Assembly (NCBI GenBank): GCA_035547425.1
Contig: DASZUU010000055.1
Span: 56,207 to 120,206, forward strand
DNA from: Alloacidobacterium sp035547425
GTDB taxonomy: Bacteria; Acidobacteriota; Terriglobia; Terriglobales; Acidobacteriaceae
Direction: 5' to 3'
Length of the DNA stretch: 64,000 nucleotides
The notes beneath the pieces were generated by a model. That model was not told the DNA's origin and searched no databases. It saw nothing but the letters and a program-made list of their open reading frames with translations. The translations under genes were made by a program, and so were the position numbers. Numbering within the stretch: the stretch's first letter is position 1; every line of letters begins with the position of its first letter. Shown one piece after another: positions 51,406 to 60,106 of this stretch.

Positions 51406-51960
51406 CTATGCGCTTTCAGTAGTGAGACGCTTTGCCATGCGTTGCACCGGAATGGAGTGTCCTCCGGGTAAGGGAACGTCGAATGTTTCGAGAGCCTCAT
51501 ATCCATGAGCGGCATACAGTGGAACGCCCGGCAGTGTCGCCGCCATTTCCATGCTATGAAAGCCGGATTTTCGCGCCTGCTCTTCGCAATGCAGTAGTAA
51601 CGCGCGACCTACGCCTTTTCGCGCAAATGTTGGGTGCGTGAAGAAGGCGCGAATGCGCGCGGGATCACGACTGGGATCGAGTAATACGTCCTGACGGGAA
51701 TGGTCGTAGTGGCTGGCACCGTAGAGCGTACCTCGCTTGCTCCATCCACCGCAGCCCGCGAGTTGCCCTCCGATTTCAGCAATGAAATATGTGCCGTCTT
51801 CGATGAGCTGCATATCGACGCCGAAGACGGAATGCACTGCGGCTTCAATCTGTTCGGGGTAATACCAATCTACCTGCAGCTCACGCACAGAGCGCTCGAT
51901 AAGATCGCGCAATGCCGGTACATCGTCGGCGTTCGCGGCGCGGATAAAGATAGAAGCCAT
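51406..51960 (-). CDS. GNAT family N-acetyltransferase
   Basis: 184 residues. An N-terminal FIRAANADDVPALRDLIERSV, strand pair FIAEIGGQLAGCGGWS, and the acetyl-CoA loop HPTFARKGVGRALLLHCEEQA (R/Q-x-x-G-x-G/A) define the fold; YAAHGYEALETFDVPL closes it. Substrate unknown. It follows the ETF-QO gene by 36 bases in the same orientation. Confidence 0.85.
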   Translation of the reverse strand: MASIFIRAANADDVPALRDLIERSVRELQVDWYYPEQIEAAVHSVFGVDMQLIEDGTYFIAEIGGQLAGCGGWSKRGTLYGASHYDHSRQDVLLDPSRDPARIRAFFTHPTFARKGVGRALLLHCEEQARKSGFHSMEMAATLPGVPLYAAHGYEALETFDVPLPGGHSIPVQRMAKRLTTESA

Positions 51961-51996
51961 AACACTTCAATGTACCGCAGAGACAGGCAGCGTGCG

Positions 51997-53733
51997 CTAC
52001 ATTCCGTCGTAGTTGGGACCGCCTCCGCCTTCAGGAGGCACCCAGTTGATGATCTGGTAGGGGTCCATAATGTCGCATGTCTTGCAATGCACGCAGTTAG
52101 CAAAGTTGATGTGCAACTGCTTGCCGGAATGCGTTTCGCTGGACTCGACAATTTCGTACACGGCTGCGGGGCAGAAGTATTGGCAGGGATTGCCGAATTC
52201 TTTCACGCAGCGGCCATTGCAGATATTCAGATCTTCCACGACAAGATGCACGGGCTGATCGTCATCATGCCTTGTGCCGGAATGATAGACATCGGTCAGA
52301 CGATCGAAGGTCAGCTTACCGTCGCCTTTTGCGTTGTAGAGGAAGTGCATGCGTCCGTCGCCGTATGGGCTTAGCGCATCGGCGTGTTGCATGCGGAGAT
52401 ATCCGGCTTCATTCCTGGAATCGGGACCAAGGTTCGCGCCGCGCATTAACTGCTGCAATCCCGCTTTGATCATGCCGTCGTAGAGGCCATGCTCGAAAGC
52501 CTGATGAAAGTTGCGTACCGGATACAGCTCGTCTTTGATCCAGCTGGCATCGACGGCTGTCTTGTATTCACTGAGCGTATCGGCGGAGCTATCGCCGGAG
52601 AGCAGCGCATCGAACGCAGTTTCAGCGGCGAGCATGCCGCTCTTGATAGCGAGATGAATGCCCTTGAGCCGTTGCGAATTGAGGAAGCTGGCGGAGTCGC
52701 CTAGAATCATCCAGCCATTGCCGTAGATGCGCGGCATGGTGAGCCACCCTCCATAGGGCAGTGTTTTCGCGCCATAGCGAATCATCTTGCCGCCTTCAAG
52801 AATTTTACGCGCGAGCGGATGCTCCTTGAAATTCTGAAAGACGTGGTGCGGGTCGGTGCGTGGATCTTCGTAGTCGAGGCCGGTGACATAGCCGATGGAG
52901 AGCTGCGTGTCGGAGATGCCGTAGATCCATGCGCCGCCGTATTCCTTTGTCGTCAGCGGATAGCCCAGCGTGTAGATGACTTCGCCTTTGGCGACGCGGC
53001 CTGCGGGAATTTCCCATAGTTCCTTGATGCCGACGCCATAGGTTTGGGCGTGATAAAAATCTTCGAGATCGAAATGGTTAATGAGTTGCTTGGCGCAGTT
53101 GCCCCGTGTGCCTTCGGCGAGGATGGTGATCTTCGCGCGCAGGTCGTATCCGGGCTCGAAGTTTGCTTTCGGCTGGCCCTGTTTATCGACGCCCTTGTCG
53201 TCGGTGCGAACGCCGGTCACGCGTGCTGTTTCCGGGTCGCGGCTGTCGTCTTCGAATAACAGCTCCGATCCGGCGAACCCGGTGAAGATGGTGATGCCCG
53301 CTGCTTCTACTTTTTCGCCGAGCCACTTTGTAAATTTGTTGAGCGAGATGACGTAATTGCCGTGATCACGCAGCGGCGGCGGCACAATCGGCAGCTTGCG
53401 CGCTTTTTCTTTGCTGAGGAAATAGACCGATTCCTTTGTAACCTCGGCGTCGAGCGGGGCTTCGGATTCAAAGCCCGGCAGAAGCTCGCGCATCGAGCGC
53501 GGATCTAACAGTGCTCCGGAGAGGCAGTGCTGGCCTACTTCGCGGGCTTTTTCAAGGACGTAAATGTTGTCTTTTGTGAGTTGCGAGTCAGGATGGCTCG
53601 CGTTGTGCTCGTCGATTAACTGCGAGAGACGCAGTGCACAGGCCATGCCTGCCGGGCCTCCACCGATGATGACGACATCGGCCTCCATCTGCGGGCGCTC
53701 GATACCTTCGATTGGTTTGCGGAATGTGATCAT
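51997..53733 (-). CDS. Electron transfer flavoprotein-ubiquinone oxidoreductase
   Basis: 578 residues. FAD fold VVIGGGPAGMACALRL; central quinone/membrane-association region; FAD-binding GDSASFLNSQRLKGIHLAIKSG; and C-terminal ferredoxin-like cluster with DLNICNGRCVKEFGNPCQYFCPAAVYEI and FANCVHCKTCDIMDPYQIINWVPPEGGGGPNY, matching ETF-QO. It accepts electrons from reduced ETF and passes them to the quinone pool at the inner membrane. Encoded downstream of etfA in the same operon. Confidence 0.95.
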   Translation of the reverse strand: MITFRKPIEGIERPQMEADVVIIGGGPAGMACALRLSQLIDEHNASHPDSQLTKDNIYVLEKAREVGQHCLSGALLDPRSMRELLPGFESEAPLDAEVTKESVYFLSKEKARKLPIVPPPLRDHGNYVISLNKFTKWLGEKVEAAGITIFTGFAGSELLFEDDSRDPETARVTGVRTDDKGVDKQGQPKANFEPGYDLRAKITILAEGTRGNCAKQLINHFDLEDFYHAQTYGVGIKELWEIPAGRVAKGEVIYTLGYPLTTKEYGGAWIYGISDTQLSIGYVTGLDYEDPRTDPHHVFQNFKEHPLARKILEGGKMIRYGAKTLPYGGWLTMPRIYGNGWMILGDSASFLNSQRLKGIHLAIKSGMLAAETAFDALLSGDSSADTLSEYKTAVDASWIKDELYPVRNFHQAFEHGLYDGMIKAGLQQLMRGANLGPDSRNEAGYLRMQHADALSPYGDGRMHFLYNAKGDGKLTFDRLTDVYHSGTRHDDDQPVHLVVEDLNICNGRCVKEFGNPCQYFCPAAVYEIVESSETHSGKQLHINFANCVHCKTCDIMDPYQIINWVPPEGGGGPNYDGM

Positions 53734-53853
53734 AGGCGACTGGCCGTCCAGGCAGACGCGCTTCGCGCAAAACCAGGACTCTTAGTTGTATTCGATGCTC
53801 ACCTTGTTGGCAACCGATCTTCCCAAATGCGTTCCGATTCGACCATTATCGAC

Positions 53854-54837
53854 CTATGCTTTCACCTTCTTAATCTCTTCCGTCAACGCAGGCACTACAT
53901 CAAACAGATTCCCCACCACGCCGATATCGGCGATCTCAAAAATCGGAGCCTCGGGGTCTTTGTTGATGGCGACGATGGTGCGCGAGCCTTTCATGCCGAC
54001 GATGTGCTGGATGGCTCCGCTGATGCCCAATGCGATATAGAGCTTGGGCGCGACGGTCTGGCCGGAGCTGCCGATCTGGCGTTCCAGCGGGAGCCAGCCG
54101 TTGTCGCAGATGGGACGCGATGCGGCGACTTCGCCGCCTAGAGCTTTCGCAAGCTCTTCGGCAAGAGCGAGATTTTTCTGTTCCTTGATACCGCGTCCCA
54201 CGGCGACGATGACTTCCGACTGCGAGAGATCGACGGCCTGTTTTGCTTCCTGGAATACTTCGTGCGGGATGACGCGCGGGGTGCCTTCCGCTGTAGCGGC
54301 GGCTACATTTTCTACAGGAGCCGAGCCGGACTCGGCCTGATCGCCGCGGAAGGCGCCAATCTGGATCGTGGCCAGCCACGGCCCATCGGAGGCGAAGGAA
54401 ACATCGGCGGCGAACTTGCCCTGGAACATCTGGCGGGTAAACAGGAGCTTGCCGTTCTCATATTTATAGCCGATGGCATCGGAGATGAGAGTCTGGCCGA
54501 GAGCGAGAGCCAGGCGCGGCGCAAAGTCGCGCACCTGATACGTGTGCGGGAAAAGTACAAGCTTCGGCTGCTTTTCGGCAATGAACTGCTTGAGAGCAAA
54601 TACGTAAGCGTCTGCGGTATAAGCGGCCAGTACAGGGGCTTCGAGCGCGTAGACACGACTGGCGGCTTTTCCTGCAAGCTCCTGGATAATTGAGCTTAGG
54701 TTGTTTCCGGCGAGGACGAGTTCGACGGGCCAGCCGGTTTCTTTCGAGATGGCCTGGGCGGCGGCGATGGTTTCCAACGAGACGCGGTTCAGCTTGCCTT
54801 CCCGCTGTTCCGCAACGACAAGAATGGTGTCTGCCAT
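53854..54837 (-). CDS. etfA: Electron transfer flavoprotein, alpha subunit
   Basis: About 327 residues from ATG 54837 (GAGG five bases upstream); the frame opens at GTG 54843. It has the N-terminal domain MADTILVVAEQREGKLNRVS and the C-terminal FAD-binding part with VGRGIKEQKNLALAEELAKALGG, SRPICDNGWLPLERQIGSSGQTVAPKLYIALGISGAIQH and INKDPEAPIFEIADIGVVGNLFDVVP. It carries the FAD of the ETF dimer and passes electrons from acyl-CoA dehydrogenases to ETF-QO. Confidence 0.96.
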   Translation of the reverse strand: MADTILVVAEQREGKLNRVSLETIAAAQAISKETGWPVELVLAGNNLSSIIQELAGKAASRVYALEAPVLAAYTADAYVFALKQFIAEKQPKLVLFPHTYQVRDFAPRLALALGQTLISDAIGYKYENGKLLFTRQMFQGKFAADVSFASDGPWLATIQIGAFRGDQAESGSAPVENVAAATAEGTPRVIPHEVFQEAKQAVDLSQSEVIVAVGRGIKEQKNLALAEELAKALGGEVAASRPICDNGWLPLERQIGSSGQTVAPKLYIALGISGAIQHIVGMKGSRTIVAINKDPEAPIFEIADIGVVGNLFDVVPALTEEIKKVKA

Positions 54838-54846
54838 ACACACCTC

Positions 54847-54866
54847 AGGGGAGCCGCGGCTCCCCT
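54847..54866. other. Perfect 20-base palindrome upstream of etfA
   Basis: Arms AGGGGAGCCG and CGGCTCCCCT with no spacer, located ten bases before the etfA start codon and 30 bases after the small membrane protein gene. As RNA it would form a compact hairpin next to the ribosome-binding site and may set expression of etfA relative to etfB, or mark a processing site. There is no T run. Confidence 0.5.
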
Positions 54867-54896
54867 TGTGTCAGAACTTAAAGTATTCGATGAAGT

Positions 54897-55181
54897 TTAC
54901 AGGCTGGCGAATTCGGTGCGTCCACGTTTCATATAGGTGCCGTAAATGCCGAATGCCACGGCCAGCACGGCGGTCAGGATGTTGTAGTAGACCATGGGCC
55001 GATCCCAGCCGGGAGAATACGTTGCATCCTGTCCAGACCAGATGGTCAGCAATATGGCGAAGAAGGCGAATTGACCGGCAATGATCTGGCAGGTCAGACC
55101 CCATTGGCGGCGCTTATCCAGAGCTTCTATCTGGTCGGGTGTCAGGTTGCGCTCCTCAGCGGGAATGTTCATGTTAGCCAT
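54897..55181 (-). CDS. Small two-helix membrane protein between etfB and etfA
   Basis: 94 residues: charged N-terminus with NLTPDQIEALDKRRQWG, then two hydrophobic helices (LTCQIIAGQFAFFAILLTIW and VYYNILTAVLAVAFGIYGTY) and a basic tail. No family recognised. It lies between etfB and etfA, an unusual place because these two genes are usually adjacent. It may be a membrane dock or assembly factor for the ETF/ETF-QO path (inference from position only). Confidence 0.7.
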   Translation of the reverse strand: MANMNIPAEERNLTPDQIEALDKRRQWGLTCQIIAGQFAFFAILLTIWSGQDATYSPGWDRPMVYYNILTAVLAVAFGIYGTYMKRGRTEFASL

Positions 55182-55242
55182 GGTGCTCGAAATCTCCTGG
55201 AAAATAGCGTCTATAAAAACGGCGAAAATTCTCTCGCCAACA

Positions 55243-56013
55243 TTAAACCACGCGCGCGGTGTTTTTGAGATACTCCGTAATTTTTCTTGCTGCTTCGGCG
55301 GGCGGCCCTTCGACCATTTCGGTCTTTTTCTGCTTCACCGGGACATATAGCCGCTCGATTTGCTGCAGATTTTTGCTCAGTTTCGGCTCGATTTCCGCCC
55401 AGGAAACCTTGCGCAACGGCTTATTTTTGGCTTGTTTAATGCCGATCAGGCTGGCATACCGCAGCTTGTTGATGCCGCTCTGGATGGTCAGCACCGCAGG
55501 AGTGGGCAAATCGACGAACTGGTAGTGGCCGGCTTCCAACTCGCGCTTCAGGCGCAGGCCGGAGTCGGTTTTTTCAATGCCGATAATGATGGTTGCGTGC
55601 GGGAGGCCGAGAATCTCTGCCAGCAGGACGCCGGTCTGGGCTGCGCCGAAGTCGTCCGATTGCAGGCCGGTGACGATCAGATCGAAATTTTCCTCGGCGA
55701 TGGCGGCGGCGATGGCGCGCGCGGTATTGGTCGAATCGAGCTGCACGAATTTATCGTCTTCCAGGTGAATGGCGCGGTCTGCTCCCTTGGCCAATGCCTC
55801 GCGCAGCACCTGTTGCGCTCGCGCCGGGCCGGCTGTCACGACGACGACTTCGCCGCCATGCTTTTCCTTTTGGCGAAGAGCTTCTTCCAGTGCGTAGGCG
55901 TCGGGCTCGTTGACTTCGTAGGAAACATCCTCACGAATCCAGGTGCCGGACTCGTTCAGTTTCAGCGGGGCGTCTTTCTGCGGAACCTGTTTGATGCAAA
56001 CAAGAATCTTCAT
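55243..56013 (-). CDS. etfB: Electron transfer flavoprotein, beta subunit
   Basis: 256 residues. Begins MKILVCIKQVPQKDAPLKLN, a classic EtfB opening, with YEVNEPDAYALEEALRQKE, VVVVTAGPARAQQVLREALAKGADRAIHL and LIVTGLQSDDFGAAQTGVLLAEILGLP, the signature of the adenine-nucleotide-binding subunit. First gene of the six-gene operon, divergent from kdsC with 72 bases between the starts. Confidence 0.96.
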   Translation of the reverse strand: MKILVCIKQVPQKDAPLKLNESGTWIREDVSYEVNEPDAYALEEALRQKEKHGGEVVVVTAGPARAQQVLREALAKGADRAIHLEDDKFVQLDSTNTARAIAAAIAEENFDLIVTGLQSDDFGAAQTGVLLAEILGLPHATIIIGIEKTDSGLRLKRELEAGHYQFVDLPTPAVLTIQSGINKLRYASLIGIKQAKNKPLRKVSWAEIEPKLSKNLQQIERLYVPVKQKKTEMVEGPPAEAARKITEYLKNTARVV

Positions 56014-56085
56014 AAAGAGAACGCGCCAGTATATCGAATTTGCATTTCCGTCGTCGTGCGCAGCGTGAAAGGTAAAATCAAAAAT

Positions 56086-56646
56086 ATGTCAGTCGATCCA
56101 CAGTGGCCTTCCTCGCTCCTTGAGCGCGCAAAAAAAATCAAGCTTTTTCTTATGGATGTAGACGGCACCCTCACCGACGGAGGCGTCTGTCTTATTTCGC
56201 CCGCAGGCGGCGGCGAAATTCTTGAGATGAAGGTTTTCGATGCGAAAGATGGAGCCGGCCTGACGCTTGCGCACATCATGGGCATGAAAACCGGCTTCAT
56301 TACCGGTCGCAAATCTCCCGCGGTGCAGCGGCGCGCCGATGAGCTTCACGTTGATTATGTCTATCTAGGCCAGGCGCGGAAAACCGCTGCATTTGAAGAA
56401 TGCATGCAGAAAGCCGGAGTTACGGAAGAAGAAACTGCCTATCTTGGCGACGATCTCCCGGATATTCCATTGGCACAGCGCGCCGGGCTGGCGGTTGCGG
56501 TGGCCGATGCGGCAGCAGAGCTGAAGGCTGCGTGTCACTTTGTGACGAATGCCGGGGGTGGCAAAGGCTCGGCCCGGGAAGTGATTGAGCTGATCCTGAA
56601 GGCCCAGGGGCGATGGGAAGAGGCGGTTCCAAAAGCACTGGCCTAA
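56086..56646 (+). CDS. kdsC: 3-deoxy-D-manno-octulosonate 8-phosphate phosphatase
   Basis: 186-residue HAD phosphatase of the cap-less C0 type that makes free KDO for lipopolysaccharide. Motif I is FLMDVDGTLTDGG (Asp24, Asp26); the family-specific VFDAKDGAGLTLAHIMGMKTGFITGR and AYLGDDLPDIP follow. Presence implies LPS-type outer membrane. The start at 56086 is preferred for length, though an in-frame GTG 21 bases upstream is possible. Its stop overlaps by four bases with that of the convergent glycosidase gene. Confidence 0.9.
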   Translation: MSVDPQWPSSLLERAKKIKLFLMDVDGTLTDGGVCLISPAGGGEILEMKVFDAKDGAGLTLAHIMGMKTGFITGRKSPAVQRRADELHVDYVYLGQARKTAAFEECMQKAGVTEEETAYLGDDLPDIPLAQRAGLAVAVADAAAELKAACHFVTNAGGGKGSAREVIELILKAQGRWEEAVPKALA

Positions 56647-59381
56647 TGCGCCGGAGCTTCGGGCACGAGAAAAATGTTTCCTAGAATGCCGGATGGCAGC
56701 GGCGTTAAATGATCCATGTCCTGCGGAGAAAACTTCTCGCCGTAGCGCAGGTTCAGCAGGCGATAATCCGGACGCGCCTGACCCGCAAGGGTATTGATCG
56801 CTGTATTCGCCACTTCTATTTCCAGATGATTGCTCCCCGGATGCAGATATGGCGTTATATCCAGGCGGTAGGGCGGCATCCAGATGGAACCTGCCTTTTT
56901 GCCATTGATGGAAATAATCGCAATCTCACGGATGGGGCTCTCTAACAGCGCGTGCATGCCGGGCTTATTGGGATCGGAGGGCGGCAGCGGCGTGCCTTTG
57001 CCGAAATCGAGAAAGAGATGACGCCCGTGCGCCAGAGTTTTCTCTGGTAGCTTGAAATCCTTGGTGTAGATGGCCGTGCCGGAGAAATAGCGGGTTGCTT
57101 CTTCGTCTGTCCACGAGCGCAATGTTGGCAGCGGCATTGTTCGATGCAGCGAAGGAAAGGAAAGCTGCCAATTGCGGCTCAGGTCAATTATTTCTTTGGG
57201 CACCGGACTTCCCTGCCATGGTTCAGGCAAAGAGATAGGCCCGTTGTGAAAGATGAAGATACGCGATGCATAGGGAGCGAGATGCAAATCAATTGCTTCG
57301 GCATTGGATCGGCAGGCTCTGCCGGAGAATGCATCCCATTCTTCCGCTGCTGTCCATTGCGTGTGAAAACGTACCTGTGTGGAGACTGCATGGTTGCCGG
57401 TGTTTGCCACGAAGTAGATGTCCGCATCCGATAGCTTTCGGCGAATATATCCGACCTGGGGAGCAGATGCAGTGAGCTGCATGTCGGGCTCGACGAGTTT
57501 CTGGAGAAGGGCTCCGGTTTCTTCGTCATTGGCCGCCTGAAGGACTTTATGATTTTGCGAAAGCTGTTGTGAAATTGCAGTAATCGAAGTTGCATCGTTC
57601 TTTGCTTCGCTCAGTCCGGGAGCGCGCCGCGGAAGTTTTCCCACGACAACGATCTTGCCGCCTTGCTGAAGATATTCTTCGATCCTGCGGTACGTCTCCA
57701 AAGGAATGCGTTCCGCATGCGGAATCACCAGTACGGGATATCGAATACCCAGCTTGCTGATGGCATCCGCATCGATGTAATCGAAATTATATCCGGCGTC
57801 GAGAATGCTCGCGGTCAGCGCGGGAGTAATGTAGCGGGGCATTTCTTCAGACACGCCGACATGCCCCGGTGTGAAGTCGGCCTGCGCATCGTCAGTTGGA
57901 AGATAGACTGCCACCTGATTTGCGGGCTCACCTTGCCGCAGCAGAAAGCTTACTCGCTGCAGATAACGCGTGATCTCTGGCATGACCGGCCACCATGGAT
58001 TGTGCTGATTGAAGACAGCGGCAGCGTAAAAGGCATACCCCGGCTCGCCGGCATAGGCGGGCGAATAGGGCCACCCGTGTCCCACAAGCTGGTTTACGCC
58101 TTCGAGGAAAAACCTGTCCGCCTCCGCCTTCATATCCAGCGGTACGGCGCGAAAAGCCGGCGAGTGCAGCCATGTCCAGGACTCGGCAGAAGTAACATTG
58201 CGGTTATACAGATGACTCGCCGATGTGGCCCATCGCGTGTAAGAAAAGCTTCGCCACCGCGGGCCTTCACCCTCGGGCAGGTCGACCAGAGCATTGCTGG
58301 ATAGGGTGACGGCTGGGTCGCCATAGGTCTGCGAGCGAAACCGAGTGTGATGCTGGTGTGCCCATTCCGTTAGCGGAGCAAGGTAGTTCTCATCCACCAG
58401 CTCGCCTAGAGTCTTGCCCCAGTCATGCCGCACGCTGCGAGCAGGCTCATCTTTTCCGGCAAACAGCTCGGGCAGATACGGCGTCAGATCGTATCCGCGG
58501 CGTTTCCTGAACTCAGCGAGGAAGTTCGGCGTCCAGTCCGAGCCGTAGACTTCAAGACTATCGCTGAAGACGGAGTATGGCGGCTGATCGTCGAATGCCT
58601 GCATCAGCCGGTCGCCGGCATATTGCAGGTGATGCTCAATGGCGCTGCGGTCGAAGTGATCCAGTACAAAACCTTCTGCGCCTACAGCAGAGCGCTTCAC
58701 CTGCTGCCCGGTTCGGCTGCTTATGAAGAGGAGGATTGTGCGATTGGAATCGCTTGCCGGGATGTTCAGAAAATGCGTTGTCTCTCCAATCGGCAATGGT
58801 ATTTGTTTGGCGGCTGCGGGGTCGTAGGTTGCGAGCTCGCCGGAGACAACAAAGGCAGCCAGGAGCGCCTCGCCGTTTTCAAGCGATGGAAGAGGTACTC
58901 GGCTTGCGCCCGCAGGCAGAGCTGTTTTCTCCAGCCGCAGCTTTCCTGCTGCTTCCGTGATGGGGACATGCGGGCCGCCATAGGGCCAGCCACTGCCCAG
59001 GGTGATGCTGACACGCAATCCGAGCTGGTGTGCTGTCTGGTTAGCAAAGCTTACGGCACGCAGAAAGTCATCGGAGAGATAGGGCGTGTTGCTGATCCCC
59101 TTTTCCGGATCATCGAGCGCCAGGGCATAGACCGGCTGAATCTCGACTCCGCCGATGCCGCCATCCTTCATGATTTGCAGCTCTCGCGCCAGCTCCGCGT
59201 TTTCTACGGACGGGCCAAACCACCACCAGCGCATCATCACGCGTGCATCATCCGGAGGGTTCTGGAATTGACGGCGCAGCGTAGAAAGTGTATCCGTTTG
59301 CGCAAAGCAGGCAGACAGCGCGATGAAAAGAAGCGAGATGAAGAGAAAGAAACGGCAGCAGCGGCAATGCATGAAAGTCAC
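56643..59381 (-). CDS. Secreted GH106-like alpha-L-rhamnosidase or related glycosidase
   Basis: 912 residues with a signal peptide (ending ACFAQT). The opening RRQFQNPPDDARVMMRWWWFGPSV and MKDGGIGGVEIQPVYAL are typical of GH106-like enzymes, followed by a TIM-barrel core (RVSITLGSGWPYGGPHV, TYGDPAVTLSSNALVDLPEGEGP) and a C-terminal beta-rich domain (about 740-905) ending with a galactose-binding-like fold (YRLDITPYLHPGSNHLEIEVANT). Candidate acid residues lie in DLPEGEGP and the SAESWTWLHSPAF region. Likely acts on rhamnose-containing plant or microbial glycans; substrate is not proved. Confidence 0.75.
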   Translation of the reverse strand: MTFMHCRCCRFFLFISLLFIALSACFAQTDTLSTLRRQFQNPPDDARVMMRWWWFGPSVENAELARELQIMKDGGIGGVEIQPVYALALDDPEKGISNTPYLSDDFLRAVSFANQTAHQLGLRVSITLGSGWPYGGPHVPITEAAGKLRLEKTALPAGASRVPLPSLENGEALLAAFVVSGELATYDPAAAKQIPLPIGETTHFLNIPASDSNRTILLFISSRTGQQVKRSAVGAEGFVLDHFDRSAIEHHLQYAGDRLMQAFDDQPPYSVFSDSLEVYGSDWTPNFLAEFRKRRGYDLTPYLPELFAGKDEPARSVRHDWGKTLGELVDENYLAPLTEWAHQHHTRFRSQTYGDPAVTLSSNALVDLPEGEGPRWRSFSYTRWATSASHLYNRNVTSAESWTWLHSPAFRAVPLDMKAEADRFFLEGVNQLVGHGWPYSPAYAGEPGYAFYAAAVFNQHNPWWPVMPEITRYLQRVSFLLRQGEPANQVAVYLPTDDAQADFTPGHVGVSEEMPRYITPALTASILDAGYNFDYIDADAISKLGIRYPVLVIPHAERIPLETYRRIEEYLQQGGKIVVVGKLPRRAPGLSEAKNDATSITAISQQLSQNHKVLQAANDEETGALLQKLVEPDMQLTASAPQVGYIRRKLSDADIYFVANTGNHAVSTQVRFHTQWTAAEEWDAFSGRACRSNAEAIDLHLAPYASRIFIFHNGPISLPEPWQGSPVPKEIIDLSRNWQLSFPSLHRTMPLPTLRSWTDEEATRYFSGTAIYTKDFKLPEKTLAHGRHLFLDFGKGTPLPPSDPNKPGMHALLESPIREIAIISINGKKAGSIWMPPYRLDITPYLHPGSNHLEIEVANTAINTLAGQARPDYRLLNLRYGEKFSPQDMDHLTPLPSGILGNIFLVPEAPAH

Positions 59382-59398
59382 TCGGCCGATCCTGCAAT

Positions 59399-59680
59399 TC
59401 AGGCTGACTGCAAAAAGGCCACCGACTGCACGCCTGCTACTTCAAACCGCTTGCGGCACCGGATATTCTTGCACGCCACCATGTCGTCTTTGCGAACCAT
59501 ATAAGATTGCGCCTTGGCAAAACGCGCCCGGTCACGCTCATCTGCGTGGCGCGGCAGAGCATTTCTCTTGCGGCGCACCAGCCATGCAAGCTGATACTCC
59601 TCTGCCTTTCCGCAATGTGGACAGGTAAGCGTGTGGGTGCGCTGCTCATTCTGTTCGTTGAAAAAATCACGTTCTTCCAT
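59399..59680 (-). CDS. Small zinc-ribbon protein
   Basis: 93 residues from the ATG at 59680, with GGGGGCG upstream; the frame runs on to 59797 but the longer form has no support. A Cys4-type ribbon is formed by LTCPHCGKAEEY and, about 45 residues later, ACKNIRCRKRF. The middle is charged (RRKRNALPRHADERDR). Role unknown; possibly nucleic-acid associated. It ends 18 bases from the start of the rhamnosidase gene on the same strand. Confidence 0.6.
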   Translation of the reverse strand: MEERDFFNEQNEQRTHTLTCPHCGKAEEYQLAWLVRRKRNALPRHADERDRARFAKAQSYMVRKDDMVACKNIRCRKRFEVAGVQSVAFLQSA

Positions 59681-59909
59681 GGCAATCGCCCCCGTTAACT
59701 TGGAAAGTATTTCATAACGGGCATGAAGGTGGAAATTATCAGCGAGATTCCAATTGGAAAAGAAACTTCTGAGCCTTCTAAAGCATGATTCAAGCAAAGT
59801 TACCGACCGTCGGCATTTGCGTGCCGGTAAAAGTTGTGCGATGGTAACGCTAATATCTGTGGTTCCAGCAAGAGAACCCAGCGTACAATTATGAATGACT
59901 GGAGTCTGT

Positions 59910-60104
59910 ATGGCTCATATTTCCTGCCCCTCCTGTTCGGAACTGACGTCAATCCGACGCTCACACCGACGTTTTCACGATTGGCCGCGCTACATCATTG
60001 GCCAGCGGCCTTACCGTTGCAGAGTTTGCGGAAATCGCTTTTATTCCGGTGGATTTAGCTTGCGCCTGCATCCGCGAAAATCCATAGCCGCCAAACACCC
60101 TTAA
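59910..60104 (+). CDS. Small zinc-ribbon protein (64 residues)
   Basis: Starts at the ATG at 59910 with GGAG seven bases upstream (an ATG at 59895 is also in frame). The sequence MAHISCPSCSELTSIRRSHRR and PYRCRVCGNRFYSGG gives a paired CPSC...CRVC ribbon of the type seen in transcription-associated small proteins; the tail is basic. It is divergent from the other zinc-ribbon gene and convergent with moaA, ending two bases from its stop. Function unknown. Confidence 0.5.
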   Translation: MAHISCPSCSELTSIRRSHRRFHDWPRYIIGQRPYRCRVCGNRFYSGGFSLRLHPRKSIAAKHP

Positions 60105-60106
60105 TT

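Noticed and set aside
55360..56085. Upstream extension of kdsC to 55360
   Set aside because: It would run antisense through etfB; KdsC proteins start near the later ATG at 56086.
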